A stretch of DNA of 64,000 bases. Source: Dasypus novemcinctus (Eukaryota > Chordata > Mammalia > Cingulata > Dasypodidae). A model generated the notes under the pieces. It saw only the letters and a list, made by a program, of their open reading frames with translations, was not told where the DNA came from and did not search any database. The stretch lies in assembly GCF_030445035.2 (NCBI RefSeq), contig NC_080702.1:26808334-26872333 (forward strand), written 5' to 3'. A program made the translations under genes and the position numbers. Numbering within the stretch: position 1 is the first letter of the stretch; each line of letters starts with the position of its first letter. Shown here piece after piece: positions 10,718 to 21,490 of the stretch.

Positions 10718-10775
10718 ATCTTTAAAAAAAGAAAGAAAGAAAGAAAAAATCCCATTCTGGAAAATTAAAAAAGAA
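10296..10775 (+). repeat. DAS SINE, long monomer with expanded tail
   Basis: Intact A and B boxes. The tail carries about ten AAAT units (10679-10719), a GAAA run, then a short A-rich extension. TSD TAATTATTAGAG lies at 10284-10295 and 10776-10787. Confidence 0.93.
10679..10719 (+). repeat. (AAAT)n microsatellite in SINE tail
   Basis: Uninterrupted ATAA tetranucleotide run grown from the SINE tail, followed by GAAA repeats. Confidence 0.9.
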
Positions 10776-11419
10776 TAATTATTAGAGCATTTTCATTATT
10801 CCAATAGTTTAAAAAATAAACAAAAAACACACACAAAAAGCTTTAACTCTTAATAATCACTTCTCAATTGCTTTATGCTTCTCCTGCCAAACACAGCTGC
10901 TATTCTGTTTCTGTCTTTGTAATTTATTTATATTTTGTATAGATGGAGTCAAGCAATATGTACTACCTTTCGTCTAGTTTTTTTACTTAGTATATTTCCT
11001 TTTTTTAGTACTCTCAATGGAAGATTATTAATATATTATTATACACTACTGTCCATATTTTACTTTGGTTGTATTTTACTTGGTTTTATTGCATAAGATA
11101 TTAACATCTTGTAACATTAATGTATATTCGTTCAGTTTCAAAGAAAACCAGTCTTATATGAGCAAAATTACCCATATTCATATTTCACATGAGGTTTCGC
11201 TATGCAGTATAGTTCCATGTTACATTTTTAGCTTTCTTTCTAGTAATATACAGGACCTCAGACTTCCCCTTTCAACCATTGTCATACCCATACATTAGTT
11301 CTGCTATTTACAAACACTATGATGTGCTTTCACCATTTCTATTCATTTCCAAAGATTTAGGAACAACTTTTTACGAATTCCTCATAGATTAAACCTTAGC
11401 TTTCCATTCTCTAAATTCT

Positions 11420-11518
11420 TTTTTTTTTTTTTTTTTTGAGGTACTGGAGCCAAGGATTGAACCTGGGACCTCGTACATGGGAAGCAGGTGTCCAACCACT
11501 TGAACTACATCTGCTCCC
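11420..11518 (-). repeat. DAS SINE, short monomer
   Basis: Poly(T) then, on the minus strand, a head reading GGGAGCAGATGTAGTTCAAG with a B-box-like GGTTCAATCC. Inserted in antisense L1. Confidence 0.85.
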
Positions 11519-12149
11519 TAACATCATTCTATATTCTGTGACCCACATAACTCTATGAGTTTAAATAATATATTTGGTTCATAGTAATGCAATCGTACAG
11601 TATTTGTCCTTTTGTGTCTGGTTTGCTTCACTCAACATAATGTCCTCCAGGCTCATCCATGTTGTCATAAGTATCTCAGTTTCATTTCTTCTTATAGCAG
11701 CACAGTATTCTAGCGTATGTATATACCGCAGTTTTTGTTTATCCATTTGTCAGTTGATGGACACCTGTTTTGTTTCTGTCTTTTGGCAATTGTGAATATT
11801 ATGAACATCGGGGTACAGATGTCTGTTCGTGTCACTGCTCTCGGTTATTCTGAGTTTATACCCAGTAGTGGTATTGCCAGGTCACGTGGCAACTCTATAT
11901 TCAACTTCCTTAGGAACTGCCAAACAGCCCTCTACAGTGGATGCACCATTCTACATTCCCACCCACAGTGAGTAAGTGTTCCTGTCTCTCCACATCCTCT
12001 CCGACACTTGGAGTTTTCTGTCCTTTAAAATTGTAACCTTAATTTGCATTTCCCTAATAGCCAGTGATGCTGGACATTTTTTCGCGTGTTTCTTTGCCAT
12101 TTGTACTTCTTTTTTTAGAAAAATATCTATTCAAGTCTTTTATTTTTAA

Positions 12150-13376
12150 CTTCATCAAAATTAAACACTTTATTACATCAAAGGTCAGTATCAAGAAAGT
12201 GAAAAGACAGCCTACAGAACAGAAGAAAACAGTTGCAAACCATATATCGGGTCAGAGCTTAATACCTGGAATACACGAGGAACTTTTACAATGCAACAAC
12301 AAAAAGACAAACATGAAAATGAGCAAAAGAAATGACTAGTCACTTTTCCCAAGAAGTTACACAACGAGCCAGTAAGCACCTGAAGAGATGTGTAACATCA
12401 TCAGTCATTAGGAAAATGCAAATCGAAAGCACACAACTGCTTCACAACCACTGGAATGGCTATTTTTAAAACAAAAACAAAAAAATAACAAGTTTTGGAG
12501 AGGATGTGGAGGAATGAGAACAGACGTCCATGGTTGCGGGAATGTAAAATGGCGCAGCTACTGTGGAAAACAGTTTGGCAGGTGCTCAGAAAGTGAAATA
12601 AAGAATTACCCCATGATACGGCAATCCCGCTTCCAGGCATACACCCCTAAACACTGAAAGGAGGAACTCACACAGATATTGCACGCCGATGGCCACGGCG
12701 GTATTTTAAAACAATTGCCAAAAATGGGATCGATCCAAGTATTCACAGACGGATGAATGGCAAACAAAATGAGGTGTATGGAAGAGTAGCCAGGCATAAA
12801 AAATGAAGTTCTGATTCCTGAAACAACATGAATGGTCCTTGAAGATATCACATCGAGTGAAATAAGCCAGGCACAAAAAGACAAATATTGTGTATTCTGA
12901 TTTTTATGAAATAATAAGAACATGCAAATTCTTAGAGACAGAAATTAGAATGCAGTTTGCCAGGGGCTGGGAGGCGGGTAGGGGATGGGGAGTTAATGCT
13001 TAATTGCTACAGTTTCTCTCCGGGGTGAGGGAAATTTCTTGGCGGTGGATGTTGGTGGTGGCAGCATGACTTTGTGAATGAAATGGACACCAGTGAACTG
13101 TCTCCTTGAACATGGTCAGACTGTGAAATTATGTTGTATACATGATACCACAGTAAAATCGTTTTAAAAATTTACAGCTCTAATGTTAACTGTGCACTTA
13201 GATAATAATATAATTATAATAATGTGGGTTTATCAATTGTAAGAAATGTACCTGGCTAATGTGAAATGCTTATAACAGAAATGTGAGGAGCAGGCGGAAT
13301 AGAGGGCAGCTCTGTATTTTGTGCATGATTTTCTGTAGACTTACAACAGCTCTAAAAAATAAAAATAAATTCCACT
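12150..13376 (+). mobile_element. L1 ORF2 end and 3' UTR, sense
   Basis: AACTTCATCAAAATTAAACA, AAGAAAGTGAAAAGACAGCC, GGAGAGGATGTGGAGGAATG and the 3'-UTR end (GTAAGAAATGTACCTGGC ... CTCTAAAAAATAAAAATAAA) are in sense order. It forms a head-to-head inverted pair with the antisense L1 on its left. Confidence 0.85.
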
Positions 13377-13599
13377 TACAATCGGAGCTTCTTATTAGAA
13401 AAAAAATCCGTGGGCCTATACGGACATCAAGGAAGGAAGAACGATGGGAAATGACGAACGGAAAATATACTTTGTCCTTGCTAATAAAACTTCAAAGCTC
13501 AGGCTTCCTGAGAAAGCCCTAAGGAAATAATTACTGTCGTGTTTGGTATCTAGAGGCTACCACGTTACATAGAAGGGTTTTGTCAATACGGCTATTTAT
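13377..13599. other. Unassigned AT-rich stretch
   Basis: No gene, RNA or repeat recognised. It may be an old L1 scrap, but the match is too weak to support. Confidence 0.4.
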
Positions 13600-14470
13600 T
13601 TATTTTAAAAGCAGTTTTATTGAGATATATTCACCATACACTCTAGTCAAAGTATACAATCAATGGTTTCTAGTATAATCATAACGTTGTGCATTCATCA
13701 ACACAGAGAATCTTACAATGATTTCATTAACTCCAAAAGAAGAACTTCACACCCTTTAGCAGTCACCTTTCAATCCCTCCATCCTTCCCCAGCCCTACAT
13801 AACCACTAATCTAATTCTGTCTTTATAAATTGATTTATATTTAGATATATCAATGGAATCATACAATATGTAATACTTTGTGTCTGGTTTCTTTCACTTA
13901 GCATAATGGGTTCTTTTTTTTTTTTTGTCTGATATTAACATCTCGTAACATTAACACACATTTGTTTAGTTTCAAAGAAAAACATTCTTATATACGCAAC
14001 GTTACCCATATTTACATGTCTCATGAGGTTTTACTACCCTATGCAGTCCCATGTTACATTTTCTTCCCCTCTCACCTTCCCTGCCCCACCCCCCACTTGT
14101 CTGCTCTGTGTCCATTCGCTGTGTGTTCTTCTGTGTCCACTTGTATTCTTGTCAGCGGCACCCGGAATCTGTGTTTCTTTTTGTTGCGTCATCTTGCTGT
14201 GACAGCTCTCTGTGTGTGCAGTGCCACTCCTGGGCAGGCTGAGCTTTTTTCAGGCTGGGCGGCTCGTGGGGCTCCCCTACTCGGGGGACACCCCTGCGTG
14301 GCACGGCACTCCTTGCGCGCATCAGCACTGCACATGGGCCAGCTCCACACGGGTCAAGGAGGCCCGGGGTTTGAACCGCGGACCTCCCATGTGGTAGGCG
14401 GACACCCTATCCATTGGGCCAAATCTGCTTCCTCCACATTACATTTTTTAGCTTTCCTTTCAGTAATCTA
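13600..14470 (-). mobile_element. L1 3' end, antisense
   Basis: TTTTATTGAGATATATTCAC, ATCATACAATATGTAATAC and the block GTTTCAAAGAAAAACATTCT...CCATGTTACATTTT match the copy at 10950-11250. A SINE at 14063 splits it. Confidence 0.8.
14063..14433 (-). repeat. DAS SINE, long monomer lacking its A-tail
   Basis: Inverted copy whose usual AAATAAAT/poly(A) 3' tail is missing, yet a diverged 14-bp TSD flanks it (CCATGTTACATTTT 14049-14062, CCACATTACATTTT 14434-14447). Tail loss after insertion is the simplest reading. Confidence 0.88.
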
Positions 14471-15141
14471 CATGGCCTGGTTTGCAAGTCTGGTTCAACG
14501 TAAGTAAATCAATCAATGTAATACACCACATTTAAAATGCAAGGAAAAAAACCACTTGATCATCTCAGTCAGTACAGAAAAGGCATTTGACAAAATCCAC
14601 CATCCTTTCTTGATAAAAAAAACTCTTCAAAAGATAGGAATAGAAGGAAAATTCCTCAATATAATAAAAGTCATATGAAAAACCCACAGCCAACATCATA
14701 CTCCATGGGGAAGGGTTGAAATCTTTCCCTCTAAGACCAGGAAAAGACAAGGATGCCCACTGTCACCATTTTTATTCAACATTGTACTAGAAGTTCTAGC
14801 TAGAGCAATTAGACAAGGAAAAAAATTAAAAGCATCCAAATAGGAAAAGAGGAAATAAATCTCTCACTATTTGCAGATGACATGAGCTCATATTTAGAAA
14901 ATTATGAAATGTCTACAAAAGCTGCTTGAGTTAATAAATGAATTCACCAAAGTTGTGGATACAAGATCAACACGCAAAAATCAGTATGTTTTTGTATATT
15001 GCATTGAACAATCTGAAGAGGAAATCAGGGGTAAAGATCCATTTTCAATTGCAACAAAAAGACTCAAATACCTAGAAATCAATTTAACCAAGGAAGTACC
15101 TATATGCAGAAAACTACAAAATAATTCTAAAAGAAATCAGT
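14471..15141 (+). mobile_element. L1 ORF2 reverse-transcriptase fragment, sense
   Basis: Translation gives KAFDKIHHPF-like and [12 protein letters not shown]-like blocks and the catalytic FADD motif at 14870-14881, followed by the KYLEINLTKEV region (15070-15100). Several stops and frame changes make it dead. It encodes the RT palm of L1 ORF2p, without endonuclease. Confidence 0.85.
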
Positions 15142-15425
15142 TGACTGTAGATTTGAGGGTCTCTTTCTGAACTCTCAACTTGATTCCATTGATTGTGAGT
15201 CAATCTTTATGCCAATACCATGTTGTTTTGAACACTGGAGCTTTACAGGACACTTCAAGGTCAGGAAATGTGAGTCCTCCAACTTCCCTCTTTTTTTAGG
15301 ATATTTTTGGTTATTCGGGTCCTCCTTCCTTTCCATGCAAATTTGGTAATTGCCTTTTCTATTTCTGTAAAGTAGGCTGTTGGGATTTTGATTGGTATTG
15401 CTTTGGGTTTATAAACCATTGAGAG
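15142..15425 (-). mobile_element. L1 ORF2 fragment, antisense
   Basis: The minus strand encodes PIKIPTAYFTEIEKAITKFA and RITKNILKKEG, the ORF2 segment that lies just downstream of the sense fragment ending at 15141. The two are in opposite orientation, so the element carries an internal inversion or a second insertion. Confidence 0.85.
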
Positions 15426-15800
15426 CGGGAAGGGAGCTAAAGATGCCCTCCCTACTCCCAAGGGCTGGTTACTGAGGAGGCAGAGAGAGGGAGTGTGTGG
15501 CGGGAAAGGGAGAACAGCTTCTGAGGTTGGTTTGTGAGGCTTGGCCGGCCCTGGGAACCTCGCTTCTCACCACCACCAAGGCGTTACACTGAATGCCTTC
15601 CCCTCCTGCACCTGCGGGCTGAGCTGAGCCGGCTGTCCCAGAGCGCCATCTGCTGGAAGACCAGGAAAGTGCCCAAAGGGACCATAACGAGGCAAGCAGG
15701 TGCCTTCACCGCCTCCCCTCTGCAAGGACCTTGGAAACTGGCCCGCACCCCATTATTGGGTCCTTAACCCTGGTTTGAGCACTTAAACAGGGGCAATCCT
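15426..15800. other. GC-richer unassigned stretch
   Basis: No gene recognised. It holds a CTCF-like core on the minus strand at 15643-15656. It may be unique flanking DNA between L1 pieces. Confidence 0.4.
15643..15656 (-). promoter_or_regulatory. CTCF-like core motif
   Basis: The minus strand reads CCAGCAGATGGCGC, fitting the CTCF core consensus CCASYAGRKGGCRS at every position. Occupancy cannot be judged from sequence. Confidence 0.4.
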
Positions 15801-16370
15801 AAATATCCAGAACAGGTTGAATCAAGAGTCAATGAAATTGCATCCGTCACCCATGTGGAATCTAAGCCCCCTCTTGATGGAGAGGTGGACTGGACGTAGC
15901 CATCCCAGGTCCACAGGATGGAGGAATAGAGCATGGATTAGAGAGGACTTACTGATATTCTACTATGGAACTATTGTGATTAGTAAGGGAAGAAATTGTA
16001 GTCGTGATGTGGAGAGGGTGGCCACGGTGGCTGCTGATGGTTGGGAGAGGGAAGAAGAGATGTGGTGTGGGGGCATTTTTAGGACTTGGAGTTGTCTTAG
16101 GTGGTGCTGCAGGGACGGATGCTGGACGTTGTGTGTCCTGCCATGGCCCACTGGGTGGACTGGGGAGAGTGTGGACTACAATGTGGACCACTGTCCATGT
16201 GCTGCAGCGGTGCTCCAGAATGTATTCGCCAGGTGCAGTGGATGTGCCACAATGATGGGAGAGGTTGTTGATATGGGAGCGGTGGTGTGGGTGGGGTGGG
16301 GGGTATATGGGGACCTCATATTTTTTTAATGTAAAATTTAAAAGAAAATGAAGAAGAAAAAAAAGAGTCA
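15801..16370 (+). mobile_element. Xenarthran-type L1 3' UTR
   Basis: GGAATCTAAGCCCCCTCTTG, CTGATATTCTACTATGGAAC, GGACTTGGAGTTGTCTTAGG and GGGGGTATATGGGGACCTC occur in the same order at 43860-44330 and inverted at 33310-33870 and 40930-41470. Non-coding; G-rich 3' part and A-rich end. Confidence 0.65.
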
Positions 16371-16377
16371 ATGAACA

Positions 16378-16896
16378 GGGAGTGGAGATGGCTCAAGCCT
16401 TTGGGCGCCAAGCTCCCACACGGGAGGTCCTGGGTTCGGTTCCTGGTGCCTCCTAAAAAGAAGACGAGGGAAGCAGCTGTGGCTCAATCAGTTGCGCTCC
16501 TGTCTACCATATGGAGGGTCCTGGGTTTGTATCCCGGGGCCTCCTTGTGAAGGCAGGGTCACTGGCAAGCCACGGAGAGCCACCCAGCCTACAAGGACCA
16601 CAGAGAGCCAACTCATCAAGGTGATGCAACAAAAATGGAGACAAGCAAAAAAAAAAAATGCAGAAGAGCACAGCAATGGACATAGAAAGCAGACAGCAAG
16701 CAAGCCACAAGGGGGTCAGGGAAATAAATAAAATCAATACAGACACAGAAGAACGGACAGTGAATGGACACAGAGCACAGACAGCACACAAAAAGCTGCA
16801 AGGGGGGAGATTTAAAAAAAGAAGAAGATGAGCAGACACAGAGAGCAGACAGTGAGCTCAAACTTTGGGGGTGGGGCAAATAAATAAATAAATCAG
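16378..16896 (+). repeat. DAS SINE, outer copy split by another SINE
   Basis: Head 16378-16467 (GGTTCGGTTCC B box) and its matching tail 16816-16896 (GATGAGCAGACACAGAGAGC ... AAATAAATAAATAAATC) are separated by a second SINE. The AAAAAGAAGA-type sequence repeats on both sides. Confidence 0.8.
16468..16815 (+). repeat. DAS SINE, tail-repeat type, nested
   Basis: tRNA-like head (TGTGGCTCAATCAG, GGGTTTGTATCCC), GGCAAGCCACGGAGAGCC body and then two copies of the GAATGGACACAGAGCACAGACAG-type tail module separated by AAATAAATAAAA. Inserted in the SINE at 16378. Confidence 0.8.
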
Positions 16897-17163
16897 CAAA
16901 AAATTACAATGCATGCTAAAAAAAAAAAGGAAGATATGTCTCAGGCAAAGGAACGAATAAAAGCTCCAGATGAGACACCAGACTTGAAACAACTAATCAA
17001 TGAAGTTCATACAAATCTCTGAAAACATACAGTGGAGTTGAAGGATAACATGGCTGAAGGAATGAAATACATTAAGAAAACACTAGTTGATCTATGTACC
17101 TTTTTAAAAAAAAGATAAAAAATGATTTATGTATCTTTTTTTAGATAAAAAAAGGAAGACACT

Positions 17164-17478
17164 GGGGGAAGCAGGTGCAGTTCAAGTGATTGAGCTCCTG
17201 CCAACCACATGGTAGGTCCCTGGTTTGGTTCCTGGGGCCTCCTGGAGAAGGCAAGCTGGTGTGATGGGCAGGTGTGGTGAGTTGATGCAACAAAGAGACA
17301 CAAAGAGGAAAGACACTGAGAGACACAACAAAGCAGGGAGCTGAGGTAGCTCAAGTGCTTGAGCACCTCTCTCCCACACGGGAGGTCCCAGGTTCAGTTC
17401 CTGGTGCCTCCTAAAGAGAACAAGAGCAGAAAGCAAGTGCAAACAATGAGGGGAGGAATAAGGTAATCTTTTTTAAAA
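17164..17478 (+). repeat. DAS SINE, dimeric type
   Basis: Complete dimer: unit 1 head at 17164, linker GTTGATGCAACAAAGAGACA, unit 2 head near 17335 (GGGAGCTGAGGTAGCTCAAG), then GCAAGTGCAAACAATGAGGG and an A-rich tail. A good reference copy for this architecture. Confidence 0.9.
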
Positions 17479-17584
17479 AAAGAAGACAGTGGGTTAGCAC
17501 AAAGAAAAATTGGAAACCTTGATTGAAAAATAACAGCGCTTGTGGGAATGAAAGACACAATAAGTGAGATTAAATATACAATAG

Positions 17585-17783
17585 AGGGAAGAGAATGTAG
17601 CTCAAGCAGTTGGGTGCCCACCTATTACATGAGAGGTCTCAGGTTTAGTTCCCAGTGCCTCCTAAAAAGAAGATGAATAGTCACAGAGAGCACACAACAA
17701 ACAGACACAGAGAGCAGACAGCAAGTGCAAACAAAGAGGTGGGGGAAGAAATAAATAAATAAAACAAATCTTTAAAAAAATAA
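17585..17783 (+). repeat. DAS SINE, medium monomer
   Basis: One tRNA-like head followed directly by the tail body (CAGACACAGAGAGCAGACAG, GCAAGTGCAAACAAAG) and (AAAT)n. It is intermediate between the short and dimeric types. Confidence 0.85.
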
Positions 17784-17876
17784 ATTAAAGGCACACAATA
17801 GCTGATTTGAAATAATGGAAGAAAGAATCAGCAATGTAGAGGACAGAACAGCTGAAATTGAAAAGAGACAAAAACA

Positions 17877-17980
17877 GGGGAGTGGATGTAGCTCAAGTGG
17901 TTGAGCGCCTTCTTCCCACATATGAGGTCCCAGGTTTGATTCCCGGTACCGCCTGAAAACAAACAAGTGAAAAAAAAAAA
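17877..17980 (+). repeat. DAS SINE, short monomer
   Basis: GGGGAGTGGATGTAGCTCAAG head, GGTTTGATTCCC B box and a poly(A) with a CAA-rich start. Confidence 0.82.
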
Positions 17981-17991
17981 GTGCTCTTACT

Positions 17992-18090
17992 GGGGAGCAG
18001 ATGAGGCTCAGCGGCTGAGTGCCTGCTACCCATTTATGAAGTCCTGGGTTCAATCCCTGGTACCTCCTTAAAAATGTATATATATAAAGA
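17992..18090 (+). repeat. DAS SINE, short monomer
   Basis: GGGGAGCAGATGAGGCTCAG head, GGGTTCAATCCC B box and a TATATATA-type tail. Follows another short copy in the same orientation. Confidence 0.82.
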
Positions 18091-18680
18091 GAGAGGACCA
18101 GCAAAAATACTTTTGGAGTATTTTTTATCAAGAAATGATGCTGTATTTTGTCAAACACATTTTTGGTATCTACAGAGAGGATCATGTGATTTTTCTTCTT
18201 CGATTTATTAGCGTGGTTTATTACACTACTTGACTTTCTTGTATTGAAACACCCTTGCATATCTGAGATAGAATCCACTTGATCTGTGGTATATAATTCT
18301 TTTAATGTGCTTTTGGATTCAGTTTGCAATTATTTTGTGGAGGATTTTTGCATCTATATTCATTAGAGATCCTGGTCTGTAATTTTCTGTTTAAAAATAT
18401 ATATATTTAGTTTAAACAGCAAGGTGGCGGCTGAGTGAGGAGCTCCTAGAGTCAGATCCTGCTCCAGGGCAGTTAGCAAACACCCAGCGCTCTCTAGAGC
18501 TAGCTGATGCACCTGTCTGGGGGCTCCAGGAGGCCAGAAGAGCATCCTGCAACATACCTGAAGGAGTGGAAGGAGGAGATGCCCATCTGCAGAGAAGACT
18601 CATAAGTAGAGGCTCCACACCACAGAGGCTGGTGCCCATCCTCCACTGGAGGCACAAGCTTCCTTGGGAGCTGTTCCACG

Positions 18681-19400
18681 AATTGAAAGCTCCACTTCCC
18701 CAAAATGGGGGAGGAAGAGACGGTTGGGCACTAATTTCAGCTGTGATGAGGAAACTCAGTCGGCTGCGGTGTGATCCTGAGAACAGCCTGTCCAGGTCAG
18801 AAAGAGGCCGGGAGCCGCCATCTAAACTCTGTGCCTGGCAAGAGGGGCAGCGGGGCGGGCTGAGGATCCCAGTGCAGTGCTGGGGGGACCGGCTTCTTTC
18901 CATCCAGATCAGATTGCAGCTCTAGCCTGGGCCCCAGAGCCACCTCCAGCAGGGAGGAAGCTGCAGGGACCTGCGCCAGCCTCTCCAGGAAATTGCCAGC
19001 CAAGTTGTGGAGGTCAGCAATGGTCCTACTCTGGCAGCACGAGCCGCCCCAGGAGCTGCTCTGTGGCTGGAATTGGAAGCTCCATTTCCCAGAAACAGGG
19101 AGGAGGAGATGGCTGGCTGCCAATTTTAGCCACTGATTGGGAGACTTGGCTGGTTAAGAGATAACCCTTGGAAGAGCTGGGGTGAGAACCAGCCCAAGTC
19201 AGAAAGAGGCCAGTAGCCGCCATTCTGACTCCACTCCCAGTCTGAGGGGAAGCCGGGGTGACAGTTTCTTTCATTCAAATCAGCCTGCAGCCCTAGCCTA
19301 GGCTTCAGCCCCGCCTCTGGCAGGGAGGAGGCTGAGGAGCCCTGCACCAGCCTATCCAGGTAACTGCAGGGAACTCTGGCTGGCATAGACTGAAAATCAG
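18681..19400 (+). promoter_or_regulatory. L1 5'-UTR tandem monomers
   Basis: Two diverged tandem units of about 390 bp begin with AATTG(A/G)AAGCTCCA(C/T)TTCCC at 18681 and 19071. Each holds a CAGAAAGAGGCC...GCCGCCAT block and a CCAGCCTVTCCAGG end. Tandem 5'-UTR monomers act as promoter units in some mammalian L1 lineages; that role is inferred here. Confidence 0.65.
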
Positions 19401-19769
19401 AAGTCGGCCAGGGCCACTGCAGTCATCTTGGACCCTCACTGCATAGACTGCTGCCCACACCTGCAGCTCCATCCCTGCCCCAGGAAGGGGAGAAAGGGCT
19501 ATGAAACCTCATCAGTCTCTCTGGGCAACTACAGTCTAGGCCTGCTCGTGGATTATTCCACACAGCTGTGACTCTGTCCCTACCCCTGGCAAAGGAGAAG
19601 ATTGGAAGAAGCTTCATTGGTCCCTGGTGCAATGAGGGCAGCTTGAGCCCCCACAGCTTACAGCACCAACTACATGCTTGGCTCCCACTGCACAACCAGC
19701 AAGGGAGAAAGGGCAGGAAGCCCTAAAGTAAAGAGAGAAACTGCACCCAGAAAAAATACTCTAGTAAGC

Positions 19770-20776
19770 CAGATGCGAAGACACCAACCAAAAATTACAA
19801 TCCACACCAAGAAGCAGGAAGCTATGGCCCAGTTAAAGGAACAAGATAAGCCTCCAGATGACATAAAGGAATTGAGACAATGAATCATAGATGTTCAAAC
19901 AAACCTCCCTAATAAATTCAATGAGATGGCTAAAGAGATTAAGATTAAGAAGACACTGGATGAGCACAAAGAAGAATTTGTAAGCATACATAGAAAAAGA
20001 GTGGATCTTATGGGAATGAAAGGTGCAATCAATGAAATTTTAAAAATCACTGGAATCACATAATAGCAGATCTGAGGAAGCAGAAGAAAGGATTGGTGAG
20101 CTTGAAGAAATGGCCTCTGAAAGTGAACATACAAAAGAACAGATGAAGAAAAGAATGGAAAGAATTGAACAAGGTCTCAGGGAACTTGAAGACAGCAAAA
20201 GGCGTGCAAACATACATGTCATGGGTGTCCCAGAAGGAGAAGAGAAGGGAAAAGGGGCAGAAGGAATATTTGAAGAAATAATGGTAGAAAATTCCCCATC
20301 CCTATTGAAGGACATAGATATTCCTGTCCAAGAAGCACAACATTCTCCCATCCAAAAAAATCCAAATAGACCAACTCCAAGACACATACTAATCAGAATG
20401 TCAAAGGCCAAAGACAAAGAGAGAATTCTGAGAGCAGCAAGAGAAAAGCAATGCATAACATATAAGGGATATCCAATAAGATTAAATGCTGATTTCTCAC
20501 CAGAAACCATGGAGGCAAGAAGACAGTGGTCTGATATATTTAAGATACTACAAGAGAAACACTTCCAGCCAAGAATCTTATATCCAGCAAGACTGTCTTT
20601 CAAAAATGAGGGCGAAATTAGAATACTCACAGATAAACAGAAACAGAGTATTTCTAACCAAGAGACCAGAATTTCAGGAAATACTAAAGGGTGTTCTAGA
20701 CCTGAAAAGAAAAGACAGGAGAGAGGGGCCTGGAAGAGAGTCTAGAAATGAAGATTATATCCATAAAAGTAACTAA
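19770..20776 (+). pseudogene. L1 ORF1p remnant (RNA-binding chaperone)
   Basis: L1 ORF1p coats L1 RNA. The remnant starts with MRRHQPKIT-like sequence at 19770, passes a TGA at 19881, shifts frame near 20060, and is open from 20110. There it shows the coiled-coil end (KEQMKKRMERIEQGLRELED), the RRM (ANIHVMGVPEGEEKGKGAE) and the C-terminal domain (ARRQWSDIFKILQEK, RILYPARLSFKNEGEIRI). A further shift near 20655 moves the C-terminus to another frame (QEILKGVLDLKRKD). About three lesions: dead. Confidence 0.85.
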
Positions 20777-20789
20777 AAGTGTCAAAAGA

Positions 20790-21490
20790 GTGGTGAAAAT
20801 AAATATGAAGATGAAACTCAAATAGTCAGGAATAAACTTAACCAATGATGTAAAGCACTTGTATTCAGAAAACTGCAACTCCGTGTTAAAACAAATCAAA
20901 AGCGCCCTAAATAACTAGAAGAAACTTCCATGCTCATGGATGGGAAGACTAAATATCATTAAGATGTCAATTCTACTCAAATTGATATACAGATTTAATG
21001 CAATAATGATAAAAATTCCACCAGCATTAGAGAAAAAGTTGAAAACACGATCATTAAATTTATTTGGAAGGGTAAGGAGTCCTGAATAGTCAGGAACATT
21101 ATAAAAAGGAAAAGTGGACCCTCATCTTCAGACTTTAAATCATAATAACTATCTATAGTGGTAAAAACAACATGGTACTGGCCTAAAGACAGACACAACA
21201 GACCAATGGAATCAAATTTATGGTTCAGAAACAGACCCTCACAGGTATGGTCAAGTGATTGTTGACTAGCCTGTCAAACTCACACAGCTCGGGTAGAACA
21301 ATCCAATCAACAAATGGTGCTGAAAGAATTGGACATCCATAGCTGAAAGAAGGAAAGAGGACCCCTATCTCACACCTTACCCAAAAACTAACTCAAAATG
21401 GATTAAAAAAACTAAAAATAAAAGCAAGAACCATAAAACCTCCAGAACAAATTATTGGAAAATATCTTCAAGACCTGTGGTAGGTGGTGG
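20790..21490 (+). pseudogene. L1 ORF2p C-terminal remnant
   Basis: The sequence passes MGRLNIIKMSILLKLIYRFN-like, WKGKES-like and DQWNQIYGSETDP-like blocks, the region after the RT and the C-terminal segment of ORF2p. The endonuclease and RT domains are absent. Multiple stops. Confidence 0.75.

Larger units (their letters stand above)
10191..12140 (-). mobile_element. L1 ORF2 end and 3' UTR, antisense
   Basis: TTTATTGATACATATTCATA, GTTGTGCATTCATTGC, GTTTATCCATTTGTCAGTTG and TTAATTTGCATTTCCCTAAT follow the antisense order of a mammalian L1 3' end. SINEs interrupt it at 10296 and 11420. Near 12140 it meets a sense copy of the same L1 region. Confidence 0.8.
16925..17875 (+). mobile_element. 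L1 ORF1 5' fragment split by SINEs
   Basis: Three pieces (16925-17110, 17480-17583, 17784-17875) match the ORF1 N-terminal/coiled-coil part of the L1 at 19820-20110, for example CCAGATGAGACACCAGAC and GGAATGAAAGACACAATAAG. SINEs at 17164 and 17585 separate them. Confidence 0.7.

Noticed and set aside
15817-16329. A 170-codon open frame
   Set aside because: It lies entirely in an L1 3' UTR that recurs at 33310, 40816 and 43546 without a conserved frame.
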